From NCBI GenBank assembly GCA_003956705.1, contig QZCP01000055.1, positions 1-64,000 on the forward strand: a stretch of DNA of 64,000 bases. Reading direction: 5' to 3'. A program made the translations under genes and the position numbers. Under the pieces are notes generated by a model. That model searched no databases, was not told the origin of the DNA, and worked only from the letters and a program-made list of their open reading frames with translations. Positions 47,701 through 59,823 of the stretch are shown here, piece by piece. This DNA is from Brevipalpus yothersi (Eukaryota > Arthropoda > Arachnida > Trombidiformes > Tenuipalpidae). Each line of letters begins with the position of its first letter. The stretch's first letter is position 1.

Positions 47701-50700
47701 ACTTCCAGCAGAAGCTGTGAGTGGTGTGACACATGCTGATGGAATAGATGCTTCCGGCAACGGAGTCGCTAATGTTTGGGTTTGACTTTCAATTGAATGC
47801 TCTGAATTTGACACTGGCGGTGCAATGGAGCCCACGTGAGAGTGAGTTGGTGTCGGTGCAATTACTGGCACTGCTAGTGTACCAGAGATAGAAGGACTAC
47901 CAGAAGTATTGGTAGAAATATTAGATGACTGACTAAATGGAGGCGGAGTTGAAACGGGTAGCTTTGAGAAGTTGAATGATTCTATCATAGAACCAACGTT
48001 TGCTGGAAAGAGCGTTCTTGCACTCGGAGACTGAGAAGTTTGATTCATGGAATCAAAACAATTGCTGGATAAAACTTGGGAGGGGGCTTTTGGAGAAAAG
48101 GGAGAGGTTCCATCAGTAAAGTGAAAATTGCAACTATTTTTTGTTTGATTACCATTTAAAAAATCTCCAACCATTGTCTCATTGAGAGACTTTTTCTGTC
48201 CAAGCATGAAAGAGGATGAATTTTCTGGCATCTCGAGAGGCATTTGAGGCTGGAAAATTGTGGTCGATGGTGTGCTGACACTTCCAACAGAGCTAACGGA
48301 TGCTGATAAAGGTGAGAGATTCAGGTTCACTGGGAACGCTGGAGCCTCTAGGAAAACTTCGCCAGCTGAAGATGAATTGGGTCCACTAAGAGCAGAGGAA
48401 ATAGAAGCCGATAAATTCGATTGACTTGCATCAGTCAATAAAAGACCGGGTGCTTGAGAAAGTTCCATTTGGGATGAATTCTCTGAATTCGCCTCTTCTA
48501 AAGATTGCTGAGGAACAGCGATCGCTGTTAGATGGGTCTTTAAGACTTGTAAGTGTTGATTTGTCATCTGCGTTGAAATCGAAACCAAATCCGCCAATTC
48601 CTCATTCTGACTGCTGAGCTCCAAGCCGCTTGGCTGAGGGCCTTGATGCGTTGTATTATTCTTTCCCGTAGCCTTAGCACTGTCACCGCGTGGTGCTATA
48701 AGTGAAGATTCAGGAAATGAGGAAACTTTAACTGTTTCTCCATTCAGCCCAACAAGACTAGGTGTTTGTGTGGCCTGTGAAATCTGCCCTTGGGAAGTTG
48801 AAGCAGTTCCAACTTGTGAACTGGAAGGACCATGTCCTTGCTGTTCATTAGAAGATTGCTGTGCACAAGCGGTAGATGCTAGTTTCCTAAGATTGTTGTT
48901 GAGCATATTGTGCAAAGAAGAAATCAGCGTTTGAGTAGCTTGAGTTTGCTGAGATGACTGTCGAAGCTCATCAGTTGCTTTTGATTGCTCCTCTCTGGAA
49001 AGGATAAGGAAAAGATTGAAACTCGAAATATTGGAGATGAGATTCGAAGACTATCGAACATGAATGAAACTCTGATGGAAAAGGAAACAAGTCTTAGAGC
49101 TCTTGACTAATCTCCTAATCAGAGCCACCAGCTATACTACAAGAGTTGATCAAGAGAGAAAGAAATACATGTGTCTCAGAGAACTAGGAATCAAGAAAAG
49201 CTGGGCATCACTAGATGACTGATCAATAACTTCTCTAGGAAGTAGAGAACGGAATTTCATAATTATCAAGCGTTTTCTTGCCCCATCAAGAGAGAAAATT
49301 CAGGTGCTATAATAACTGAAGATGAGGTGATCGAAAAGAGTTTCTACAAAAATTGGAAGGAGATAAGTTGGTCAACTAAAGGGAAAGAGCAATTTGACAA
49401 TTCATGTTCATCAGAGAGAAAGAGAGAGAAACTATTTACCTCGTCTCGATGAGCCGCTGGAGATTCGGAAGATTGTCCAACGAACTGAGGTCAACCCATG
49501 GAGGAAAAAATAGAGGATAGTTGGTGTTGAAATTGGCATTCTGCTGGAAAAGTTGCAGAGCATCAGGACGTTGACCAATGCTTTGTGCTAGTTCTAGCAA
49601 TGCCTGTTGACGTTGGACGTATATTGTCTGATTGTCAATTGATTGACCGGAGGCAAGCGACGAAGAGCATGGTGGAGAGAAGATGGAGGCGTCAGATATC
49701 GGTTGACCGGTGGAAGATGGGTCTGCAATCATATTTTGAGAGCCTGAAGACTCATTGCTCATTGACTGAATTTGCCTATCGATGTCATCAGGATTCAGTG
49801 CCAGAGGAGAAGTTGGTGGGGGTGGCGGTGGCGGAGGTGAAGTCGGAGTTGGCTTGTTATCAGGGCTGAAAACAGGAGCATGGTGAGCCCGCGCCGAGGC
49901 ACTCTTTACCTTAGCGCCATGTCGTGCACGGAATCGAGTCGTCCCAGAGGAGGATGCGGAGGAGACAGGCGGAGGTGAAGGAGTTGCGGCGATGGCCATG
50001 CTAGAGGATACATTTGCAGACGCTGAGGGAAAGGAAGACACAGAGGAGCTGGTGCTGGACGACAAAGTGAATGCTTGAGGCACAACGGGTGAAATGGATT
50101 CGCTACTGGGTTGGACACACTCTCCTCTTCCATTCGAGAATTGTTGTTGTTGCTGCTGCTGCTGATTGTTTGCATTTGGATCGAAAAAAATCTGACCACC
50201 ACCAGTGTTGACCGTGTTTTGGAAAAGTATCTGCTGTACATTGGCTGGATTGCCGCTGACAGATGATAAATCGGACGATTGAAAATTCAGAGAATCGCCT
50301 GCTTTAACTTGTTTCTTGAGCGCCGCCATATCGAGTAGAAGCATAGCTTGGGGGGACATATCCGCTGCAATATTATTCAATTGCTGTGAAGATGATATTT
50401 GATGTTGTTCGGAAGCGTGTCGAGGCATTTGCTGCTGTTGACTAAATTCTCCATCCGAAGGAGTTGTACCGGTATTAGAGGTCAGAGATGATGGTGGAGA
50501 AGATGGCGAATCATTTAGGGAATTATTTGGAGTAGAAGGAGGTGGCAAATCAGAATCACAGCATAGATTATGGATAAGCTGTTGCTGTTTTTCAGCTTTC
50601 TGATGGAGAGACAAGCGTTCTTGCCTGCTATCATTCAATTCTTTTTCCACTCTAACCAGCTCTTCCAAAATTTTTTGCTTGTGAAGAATTTTCTGCTCTC

Positions 50701-52861
50701 TAGATGAGGCGATAGACGAGGTGATAGATGAGGCTATCTTGTCTCCAGCGTACATCTTCATTTCATTCATTCTTTTAGCGAGCATAAAGCCATCTATAAA
50801 ATCACTGGTGGCACGTTTATCAGCTCCAGAAAGAGCTGAGGACAGCTTGGACAACGCATCCGTACCACCTGAAGAACTCACTTGATTGGATATTGTTGGA
50901 GTTGCTGACTGTGAAGCATTACTATCCGATATGCTTCTATCTAAATGTTTACCACTAGCATTGATATTACTACTCGAATGAATGGTAGTATTGTTATTTG
51001 TCGTATGAATACCACTCAGTGTACTCCTCGCCTTACTAGGAGGGTGGGGTACATAGGGTTCCACAGCATCAGATGACTTGGTACAAGAGGAAGAGATAGC
51101 TTTGCTCCTTGTAGCTTTAGGGATACCGTGTTTCCCTATCATACTACTATTACTGCCAGCAGCGGTAGAGGTGGTGATAGAGGATATGGAACTTTTTCGT
51201 TGACTTGTGGATGGTGGATGATGGTGGTGATCTCCATCGGCATTCGAGTGATCATGACTTATTGAGCCTCTATGGACTATATGACCGGGTGTATCACATG
51301 AAGGATCTAGGGTACCATTGTTGCTTGTTATGTTGAGATGGTGAGATGAGACAATCTCATCAGGTAGTGGTGAGCGCGATGATCCTCGATTTGGATAGTC
51401 TATCAATAGTTGAACAACCTTTGTATGACCTCCTCGAGCGGCTTCGATGAGCATAGTAGAATTATCTTTAAGGCGAAGAGTTGGATCAGCTCCTTGACTC
51501 AAAAGATATTCTACTACTGCTTTATGACCACCGGCACATGCAAGCGAAAGTGGAGTATGATCACTGTTAGATGTGGCTTTGTTTATATTTGCTCCACGAG
51601 AGACCAGAAATTGTACGGTACACAGATGACCAGCTCTAGCTGCTTTCATCACTGGTGTTCGACCTCCTTCCGCTTCGTGTTCCAGATCGGCACCAGCATC
51701 TATTAGAGTTTCAGCAACATTTGTGTGCCCATTTTCACAGGCATACATTAAGGCTGTTTCTCCTGAAGTGGTTACAGCATTCACATTGGCTCCAGCAGTA
51801 ATCAAATGTCTGACTAACTCAATATGGCCCTCTTGAGCTGCCTCCATGAGCGGGGTATTTGCTCCGGCTTCGATGTCGGCACCAGCCTTGATGAGATATT
51901 CGGCAACTTCCAATGAATTACTACAACAGGCGAGAGTGAGAGCTGTTTCTTGAGTCTCCTCTGTTTGGGCATTTATATCAGCACCTTGTGATAATAATAA
52001 AGCAACCACTTCCTCCTGGCCTTCCCTGGCGGCTTCCATCAACGGCGTGTATCCTTCATCATTCACTTCCTCAATGTTGGCACCACGCTCTAGTAGGAGC
52101 ATAACTAGCTCTACATGTCCACCACAAGCGGCTAATGTCAGTGGAGATTCGAAACTGTCAGCAGGCATGTTGACTTGTGCTCCAGAATCGAGCAGCAACC
52201 TAGCAACTTCCACGTGTCCGTCCATAGAAGCTTCCATTAAGGCTGTATGCATCTCTTCGGTTTTGTGTTCCTGATCAGCACCAGCTTCAAGCAAAAATCT
52301 AACCATTTCTAGATGACCTTTATAACAGGCTAATGTAAGAGCTGATTCTTTAAATTCATCCGAATGAGAATTGATACTAGCTCCATTCACTACTAGTATC
52401 TTGGCTACCGCAACATGTCCCGCACTGGCAGCTTCCATCAAGGGCGTGTGTCCGTTGACATTATGATCTTCCACATTGGCTCCATGCTCTATTAATAATT
52501 TAACCACTTCAACATGTCCACCAGCACAAGCATACATAAGAGGTGTATTACCCTGGGGAGTTTGAGCATTAACATTTGCTTGATGGGATAGCAGCAATTT
52601 AACTATGTGTACATGTCCTGCACTAGCCGCTTCCATAAGAGGTGTTGTATCTTTTAGGCCACGATCTTCAACATTAGCACGAGTGGCCAATAATAATTGT
52701 GCCAACTCATAATAGCCAGATGAGCACGCAAGTGATAGTAAACTTTCACCTTCCTCGGTAATTTCGTTCACATTTCGACCCTCATCAAGCAGCCTACGCA
52801 CAGCTTCCAGATCACCATCATTGCAAGCTTCAATTAAACATGAGCCATTCAACTCACTCAT
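41760..52861 (-). CDS. mask: MASK / ANKHD1-ANKRD17: multiple ankyrin repeats, single KH domain
   Basis: Seven exons in continuous frame: 52861-49440, 48994-45743, 45650-43354, 43152-43108, 42955-42641, 42582-42414, 42342-41760; about 3360 residues. Ankyrin block 1 (about 15 repeats, residues 5-510) includes TPLMEAASAGHV and TALTLAC units. A Ser/Gln-rich linker with a coiled-coil part (KILEELVRVEKELNDSRQE) leads to block 2 (about 10 repeats, about 1610-1940), then a long basic Lys/Glu helix with acidic patches. One KH domain at about 2294-2365 has VIGRGGCNINAVRE (GxxG loop GRGG). The tail is Ser/Pro/Gln-rich. Known role: cytoplasmic/nuclear scaffold and RNA-binding cofactor of Yorkie in Hippo signalling, also in receptor tyrosine kinase and JAK/STAT signalling. 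The first ATG in this frame after an upstream stop is at 52861; 5' UTR exons may lie upstream. Confidence 0.93.
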
Positions 52862-52935
52862 TATGCTTGATTTGATGGGCTGATCGTGAAGTATGGCCAA
52901 TATGTTGAGGTGGGGATCTTAACTTGTTGTTGATT

Positions 52936-52971
52936 AATATATATATATATAATGTATATATATATATATAC
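52936..52971. repeat. (TA)n microsatellite
   Basis: Alternating TA run just upstream of the MASK start codon. Confidence 0.85.
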
Positions 52972-54586
52972 TTGTGTGTGTTTACTACATACAGTACACC
53001 ATACATACATACACACACACTACATCATCCCCTGTTTAACCACCCTTGTTGTTGTGTGAATACATGTACCAGATATCAGATGTAAATAAGGTGAGTGTGT
53101 GGTGAAAAGAAAGAGAGGAAGAGAGAGAGAGAAAGAGAAAGAGGAAGATGGATAGAAATAGATAGATAGATAGGTAAAGGAAGAGAGAGAAAAGTAATGA
53201 GGAACCAAAAAAAAGTAGAAGCAAAATTACAATGATGTAGTTGTAGTAGTAGTTGATAATAGTAGCAGTATATGATAATCAATGGTATAAAGGTCAGAGC
53301 AATCTAGTGTTAGGAAGAGAGTTGATTCACTAGGATATAACTTTTTTTCATCATCATCATCAAGTAAGAATGTTCAATTGATAAACGTATGTATAAATTG
53401 TTATGCTTGGGATTGTTTGCAAGTATGTTATATAAATTGAAATAAATGATAATAACACACACACCACACACTTGTTCCCCGTTTTTTTTTTCTGCAAATT
53501 TTTTTCAAGTCTCTTCAATATACAGCAATATACATGTATTCTATTCACACTATTCTCACCAGGCATAGCTTTCAATAAACGTGTGTTGGACAGAAGCAAC
53601 ACCAATACACTTGGTGGTGTAAGTGCAACACAGCAAGCGAGCAGCCATGTTGGAACAAGCGCGTTTAGGCAACCCGCTTTTCAGCGCGGGATTTCAGATG
53701 TTTTCTCTCTCCCTTTTTTTATTCGGTAAAACTTTTTTTTTCCCGTGAGTATTGGTATTCCTCCGATTTCTGGAGCATCGAAATTGGCCAGAGATAGTAT
53801 TCACCTAGGGAAAGAAAAAAGTTCATAGGTGATGATGGTTGTGAATCTGATAAAGTTTGTTTCTCACCTCAAAAAATTATACTCACTTTGTCTGTGCATG
53901 TGTGATCAAAAATTTTGATTCAAAATCAAAGTGAGCAAAGGAAGTAAGCATGTGAGGAATATTCACCGGCATTCTGGAATTGGGATTCTTTGGCAGTATC
54001 TCTTCCGGTTGAGAATGGTTCGATTGGATCAAAGATTGAAATAACTATTCAAAATTGATTGATTGAGAAAAAAAATTTGCTTATTTTCAATGGACAGTGA
54101 TCAAATTTCTAGATGGACATCAGATGATCAAGTCTGTGTGAGTTGTGTATGTGTGAGTAAATTATTCGAAGAGAGTGTGTAAGCAAGCAGAATGTAAAAG
54201 TTATTCGATTGATAAAATAGAGAGGGAGAGAGAGAAAGAAAGAAAGTGAGAATGAAAAAGTAAATGTTGAAGATCGAATTCATCATGGGCGAAAATTTTT
54301 CCACGGTATATTAGATGGCATGAAAATTTCGAAAAAGAATATGATCACTTTTCAACTCTCTCTCTTTCTCTTACTCTTTCTTTGGCACTGTTTTCCAATT
54401 GATGAAGTATTTTTCTCTCCATAACGTTCACTTCACCATGATCATTCTTCCATATGAAGGATCCAGAAGCAGTCGACTCATTCTTTTTTCCGTTCTCTTT
54501 CTTTGCTCTTGAACCAGTCTATTTGTTCGCCAAAGTTAAACTAATTTATTGCCTTTTGTGTGTAATTCTTACCTACCTTGTTGAAT

Positions 54587-54590
<4 letters not shown>
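52972..54590. other. Upstream region of MASK, no coding region seen
   Basis: About 1.6 kb holding CA, GA and poly-T simple sequence, and one GC-richer patch (about 53630-53700). Confidence 0.5.
53630..53700 (-). promoter_or_regulatory. Possible MASK promoter core
   Basis: A locally GC-rich patch in otherwise AT-rich sequence, with GCCATGTT at 53646-53653 (YY1/Pho-like) and two GCGCG strings. Position about 0.8 kb upstream of the MASK ATG. Inference only. Confidence 0.2.
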
Positions 54591-54633
<43 letters not shown>

Positions 54634-55160
54634 NNNNNNNNNNNNNNNNNNNNNNNNNNNNNNNNNNNNNNNNNNNNNNNNNNNNNNNNNNNNNNNNNNN
54701 NNNNNNNNNNNNNNNNNNNNNNNNNNNNNNNNNNNNNNNNNNNNNNNNNNNNNNNNNNNNNNNNNNNNNNNNNNNNNNNNNNNNNNNNNNNNNNNNNNNN
54801 NNNNNNNNNNNNNNNNNNNNNNNNNNNNNNNNNNNNNNNNNNNNNNNNNNNNNNNNNNNNNNNNNNNNNNNNNNNNNNNNNNNNNNNNNNNNNNNNNNNN
54901 NNNNNNNNNNNNNNNNNNNNNNNNNNNNNNNNNNNNNNNNNNNNNNNNNNNNNNNNNNNNNNNNNNNNNNNNNNNNNNNNNNNNNNNNNNNNNNNNNNNN
55001 NNNNNNNNNNNNNNNNNNNNNNNNNNNNNNNNNNNNNNNNNNNNNNNNNNNNNNNNNNNNNNNNNNNNNNNNNNNNNNNNNNNNNNNNNNNNNNNNNNNN
55101 NNNNNNNNNNNNNNNNNNNNNNNNNNNNNNNNNNNNNNNNNNNNNNNNNNNNNNNNNNNN

Positions 55161-55234
<74 letters not shown>
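54590..55234. repeat. (CT)n microsatellite containing an assembly gap
   Basis: CT dinucleotides at about 54590-54633 and 55161-55234 flank 527 undetermined bases (54634-55160). The gap is most likely an uncollapsed or misestimated microsatellite. Apparent open frames across it are artefacts. Confidence 0.95.
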
Positions 55235-55238
<4 letters not shown>

Positions 55239-55389
55239 TCCTTCTTTTCGAACAAAATCACTTTTCCCAACATCCAAGAGGTGATCATTTTCAAACTTTT
55301 GCCAGCCTGTGTATGCATGTATGAATGGTGTGTGTGAATGTGTGTTCTTTTTTCTAGTGGTTTTCTAGATCATCTTCGTCATTGTCAAA

Positions 55390-57604
55390 ATGACTGTAAC
55401 CTATACCTTATCCGTGGCATCAGCAACCCTCAATGCATTCCCTAAATTATTACTCAAATGGCGCGGAAGTATATATAAATTGTTGTGGCGAGAGTTCGCA
55501 CTTTTTTTAATCACTTTCTATTCTATTCACCTAATTTATCGGACTCTACTCAACGATAGTATGAAGAGGTGATCTCATACTCTCACTCTTACTCTTTCTG
55601 ATCCTCTAATTCAATTTTTTTCTTCACCCCAAAGTTTACCCTGTCTACAGACACCCTGTTCATTTGAACTTTGATAATTTTTCTTCTCTCTCTCACTTTT
55701 TCCATCTATTTTTTTCTAGGCTTTTTGAAAAATTTTCATCCTACTGTGATGCATTCACTGCTTTCATTCCAATGTCCTTTGTGCTCGGTTTTTACGTCTC
55801 GATGGTGGTCGGTCGATGGTGGCAACAATTTATGGCGATCCCATGGCCAGACAAGTGAGTGTCTCGTATATTTTTCGTAGACAATTGACGCGAATCCTAT
55901 TCTAGAGAGAGAGAGAAATTAATATACATTAATATACTTCATGCAAGATCTTTTTTTATTTTTCACTATCCTCATGACTCAAATGTTACTCAAATGTTAC
56001 TCAATATTCAGATTGTGTATGCTGATCAGTGGTTATGTGGTAGGAAAAGATACCAGATCGATGGCTATACGAGCTGCTTTAATGCGCTACATGATGACAA
56101 TGAAAATTTTAACTCTACAAGCAATCAGTACATCGACCAGAAAAAGATATCCAAATGAATATGATCTGGTGGATGCGGGTATAATGTCACCTTCTGAATT
56201 TGAAGCATATGAAAGGGTGGAAGGATCCCATGGAAAGTGGTGGGTTCCAGCTCAATGGTTCACTTCGTTAGTGGTGAGAGCTTACAACGAAGGTCGAATA
56301 AAGCATGGACGATTTTTGTCTGATATTCTCAACGAAATGCATGCATTCCGTGGAAATTGTGGAATGCTGTTTGCCTTTGATTGGGTTTCAATTCCATTGG
56401 TATACACTCAAACGGTCACTATTTGTGTGTACACATATTTTGGAGCCAAACTTATTGGCAGACAATTCACCGAATCTAAGCTTAATGATCCAAAGATTAG
56501 TTTCAATTCGTACGTACCTTTGTTCACATTGTTCGAATTTTTCTTCTTTATGGGCTGGTTAAAAGTTGCCGAACAATTGATTAATCCATTTGGAGAAGAT
56601 GATGATGATTACGATTGCAATTGGATGATCGATCGTAATTTACTGGTAAGATTTTTTATGAATTTACATGTATTGGAATTGAAGCATTCGTTCACCAATC
56701 GCTCGGATCACTTACGCATCTTTCATGCTAATCCCATAAAGTCTACTTTCATATGCTATCTATAGCTTGAATCAATATGCTCTTAGAGCACGCAATATGT
56801 AAGGTTCACCTTGGTAAATAATCCCATGAGTATCATGTTGAAGATTGTTTCAATCAATTCAATTAGTCTCCAGTTTTCCTGTTCCTGAAGATAGTTGGTA
56901 TGAATTAGTATTGCTCTTCTCGCTTTTGTTGATCTCAAGGATGGAAGAAATTTTGAGGAAAAATTTCAATCTCTTTTTTTTCCCAGGTTTCTTACATTAT
57001 AATTGAAGAAATGCACGATGATGTGCCCCGATTTGATCATGAAAAAGATTTTGATCGAAAAAAGTCTGTTTGTATGATTGAAAATGCTCAACTCGAAGCT
57101 CGATCTAACTCCACATGCAATCCTCATATTGGTTCTACGGCTGATTTATTATTCAAAGGACGTCGATCATCTCGAATGGTTGAAGAAAGATCAAGTCTCT
57201 TACCAACTGCCATGCCTAATTTTGAAAGTCCCTTGAATGATGAAAGCTTGCGACTCGCTCCATCTAAAGTTCCGTCACCAGATCGAAAAATGTCTCTTTC
57301 ACCACCTAAAGTTCCACAAAGCGATCGAAAGATGTCTTTCTCAGAGTCTTCTGCTACCGGAATGGCGAAAAAAATGATGGAAAGTCCAGAGAAAATTCCG
57401 GAAATTCCAGAGGATAATGATGATGAAAACAAAGCTCCTGTCATAGTAGTTTCTCCGAAGACACCGGTGGAAACCAAGAAAAACGATCAAGAAGAAACAC
57501 CTACTGAGCCTGATAGCACCAAACCAGATGATGGTAAAGAACAGAAAAAATCACCGCGAAAAGGGAAAAATGTTCAAGTTGTTTTGCATGACAAAGATGA
57601 TTGA
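55390..57604 (+). CDS. Bestrophin, calcium-activated chloride channel
   Basis: Four exons, 55390-55568, 55720-55854, 56012-56645 and 56987-57604, give 521 residues. It starts MTVTYT at the family-typical start, with LLLKWRGSIYKL, then the pore/neck segment IPMSFVLGFYVSMVV (about 73-87), WVPAQWF, LNEMHAFRGNCG, DWVSIPLVYTQ and FFFFMGWLKVAEQLINPFGEDDDD (written here in part), where the acidic cluster near residue 300 is the calcium clasp. The C-terminal 200 residues are hydrophilic and Ser/Pro/Lys-rich with two similar KVP(S/Q)xDRKMS segments. Known role: pentameric Ca-gated Cl- channel of plasma membrane. Divergent from MASK and tail-to-tail with NFU1 (stops 105 nt apart). Confidence 0.93.
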
Positions 57605-57708
57605 GGCTGGAGAAGTCTGATTTTTTTTGTCAATTTAACTATAATCCATATAAATGGAAAAAATGTGAGCATTAACTGGTGAATAATTTACTGATAGAAA
57701 CAAATATT

Positions 57709-59124
57709 TTACAACGTTGAAGGGTTTTTTTCTCTTATTTCTTCTTTTTTCACTTGTTGAAAAGAGAGAGCGGCGTATGATAAATAGATAAAAAGAACGA
57801 GGCCAACGACTCCTGAGACAATAAGAGTGACAACAGAAGTTTTGTGAAGAATCGAATATATATAGAACTTGGAAAGTTTTGGCTTGCGTTGTGCAACAGA
57901 TGGATCATTCAAAAAGTCTGATTCGTTGTCATCTCTGAGTGATAAATCATCAGGAAAAGTAGGCCTAAGATTTTCTTTCCCAGATATGGAGGAACTCGCT
58001 TTCACCGAGGAATTCATCAATCCACTCGAGTTCGAATCATTTGCTTTGGATTCTTTAGCTCGCTCAAGCTTTTCGAACTCTTCTTTAGAGATTTTGTCCA
58101 CTTCATCTTCGACCTATCAACATGGGAAAGTATAGTAAACATTGTTAGTGTAAAAATTGGCAAGAAAACCCGGATAATCACCTGTATTACTCCTTGAACT
58201 TCAGGTATATAAAACTGAAGCATATTTTGAACACCATTTTTAAGAGTAACTACTGAACTTGGACATGAGCTACATGCTCCTTGAAGTTTAAGTTTAACAA
58301 CTCCCTCCTCAAAACCCTTCAATGTAAAAGTCATTGTTATTAAAAAAAATCACATCAACAATCAATTCTAAAAACGAACCATGAAAATTATGTCACCACC
58401 ATCTTCTTGAACGGTTGGCCGTATTCTCGTCTCAATCAATTCTTTGATCATCATAACAGTCTCGTCATCTTCTTCTTTAGATTCTGGAAAAAGAAGTCAA
58501 TGATATTAGAATGACGCATTTTGAACGAGAAAAAACATTTTCCAACCTGGTTCAGCTTTAGATTCGGTTTCACGAAGTACCGGAAGACCAGAGGAAAAAA
58601 AATCGACTAGAGTAGCAAATACTTCTGGCTTCATCACTCGCCAATCAACATCATCATCCACTTTAGATATGGTGATAAAATCTGGTCCAAAAAACACTGA
58701 TTTAACTCCATCGATTTTAAACAGAGAATTGGCCAGAGGAGATCGTTTTGCCGCATCCATCCGATCAACGAATTCTGTTGTTCCTGATTCTAATACCTGT
58801 ACACCAGGTATGAATTTGAGGCTATTAGGATTTGGTGTTTCCTGAGTTTGTACAAACATTCCTCGCCCTAGAAGATGGATAGAAAATAAATTTTCATCAA
58901 TAAGAATTGAACACTTTCGAACACACACACAGCTACTAACTTGATGAGGCAATCGGAAGGACAGGTGATCTCAAAAGGGACATCTTTCCAGGCCGAACTG
59001 ACAAGCTCCTATGGAAATCATGGAAAGTGTGAAGCCTACGAGAAAGTAACACAGCTTCGCGAGCTCTACTTTCACATGCAATAAGGTCAATTAAAAGGGT
59101 TCGTTTGAAAAATAATCGAGACAT
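57709..59124 (-). CDS. NFU1: NFU1 iron-sulfur cluster carrier with membrane-spanning C-terminal extension
   Basis: Five exons, 59124-58941, 58867-58547, 58483-58380, 58316-58182 and 58113-57709, in continuous frame, give 382 residues; human NFU1 is about 254. The N-terminus is basic and mitochondrial-import-like. The Nfu-N domain follows (QETPNPNSLKF, GVKSVFFGPDFITI), then the Nfu domain (VQEDGGDIIF, GFEEGVVKLKLQGACSSCPS with the cluster-binding CxxC, YIPEVQGVIQ). After the normal end (DEVDKISKEEFEKLE) about 110 extra residues contain a Ser-rich spacer and one hydrophobic helix, VVTLIVSGVVGLVLFIYLSY. Known role: delivers 4Fe-4S clusters to lipoyl synthase and complex I/II in the matrix. The acceptor at 58317 is the least certain join; it restores the expected KGFE-like order. 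Confidence 0.88.
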
Positions 59125-59823
59125 GATTACTTAAAACTTTAGGATCATTTGAACTCATCAACATTGCAAAAAGCACGCGAAAAAATTATTTTTGTTTTTG
59201 TTCTCGTTTGATTGCTTACCGCTCGGTGGCAGGAGGGAGCTGAATTTATAAGTTTTTTTTCGTTAAAAAAGTTCAGAACTTAATTAGAACTTTAACGTAT
59301 TCAATCGAAAGTTTCGAAAGTGAATTCAATTCTCTCCGAAATTTATTCAGAACATGAGTTGAACTTTTTGTGAGCTAGAATTGAGCAATGTTGCTTGGAT
59401 TAAGATGATTCCGAGTGTTCCTCAACCCTTACCCTTATTATGCTTCAATTTTTGACAGGCTAGCTTCAGATGAAGGTGAAATATACTTTTGGAAGATTGT
59501 TTGAAATCAGTAGTTGACAAGTTTTTGGAGAAGAATTGTGGAGACGATGTGATGAAAAAGTTTATATTATTATTATTGACATCCATCAGAAACTCATGAA
59601 GTGGAACATCAGTTTAACTAATCAGGCAAGTTGCCCGGAAAAAATAGAAAAATCAGATGATGCCAGAGGAGATCTTTGATGCTTGAGAGTGCTTGTGGAT
59701 GATTCGACCGATCATTACGATCTGATTGGCAGATCTGGAGATCATCATTATAAATTGAAAACAACAGAACTAGTCAAATAAATAGATTAGTATTGGCGGA
59801 TGCAAATCACAGGCAACAAATTA
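59125..59823. other. Intergenic, no gene recognised
   Basis: About 0.7 kb between two minus-strand genes. It should contain the NFU1 promoter next to 59125. Confidence 0.5.

Noticed and set aside
42474..52274. Plus-strand frames of 60-140 codons through MASK
   Set aside because: Shadows of the ankyrin and Ser/Gln-rich coding exons, with no domains of their own.
54454..55324. Long open frames on both strands across the gap
   Set aside because: They consist of undetermined bases and Ser-Leu or Arg-Glu readings of CT repeats.
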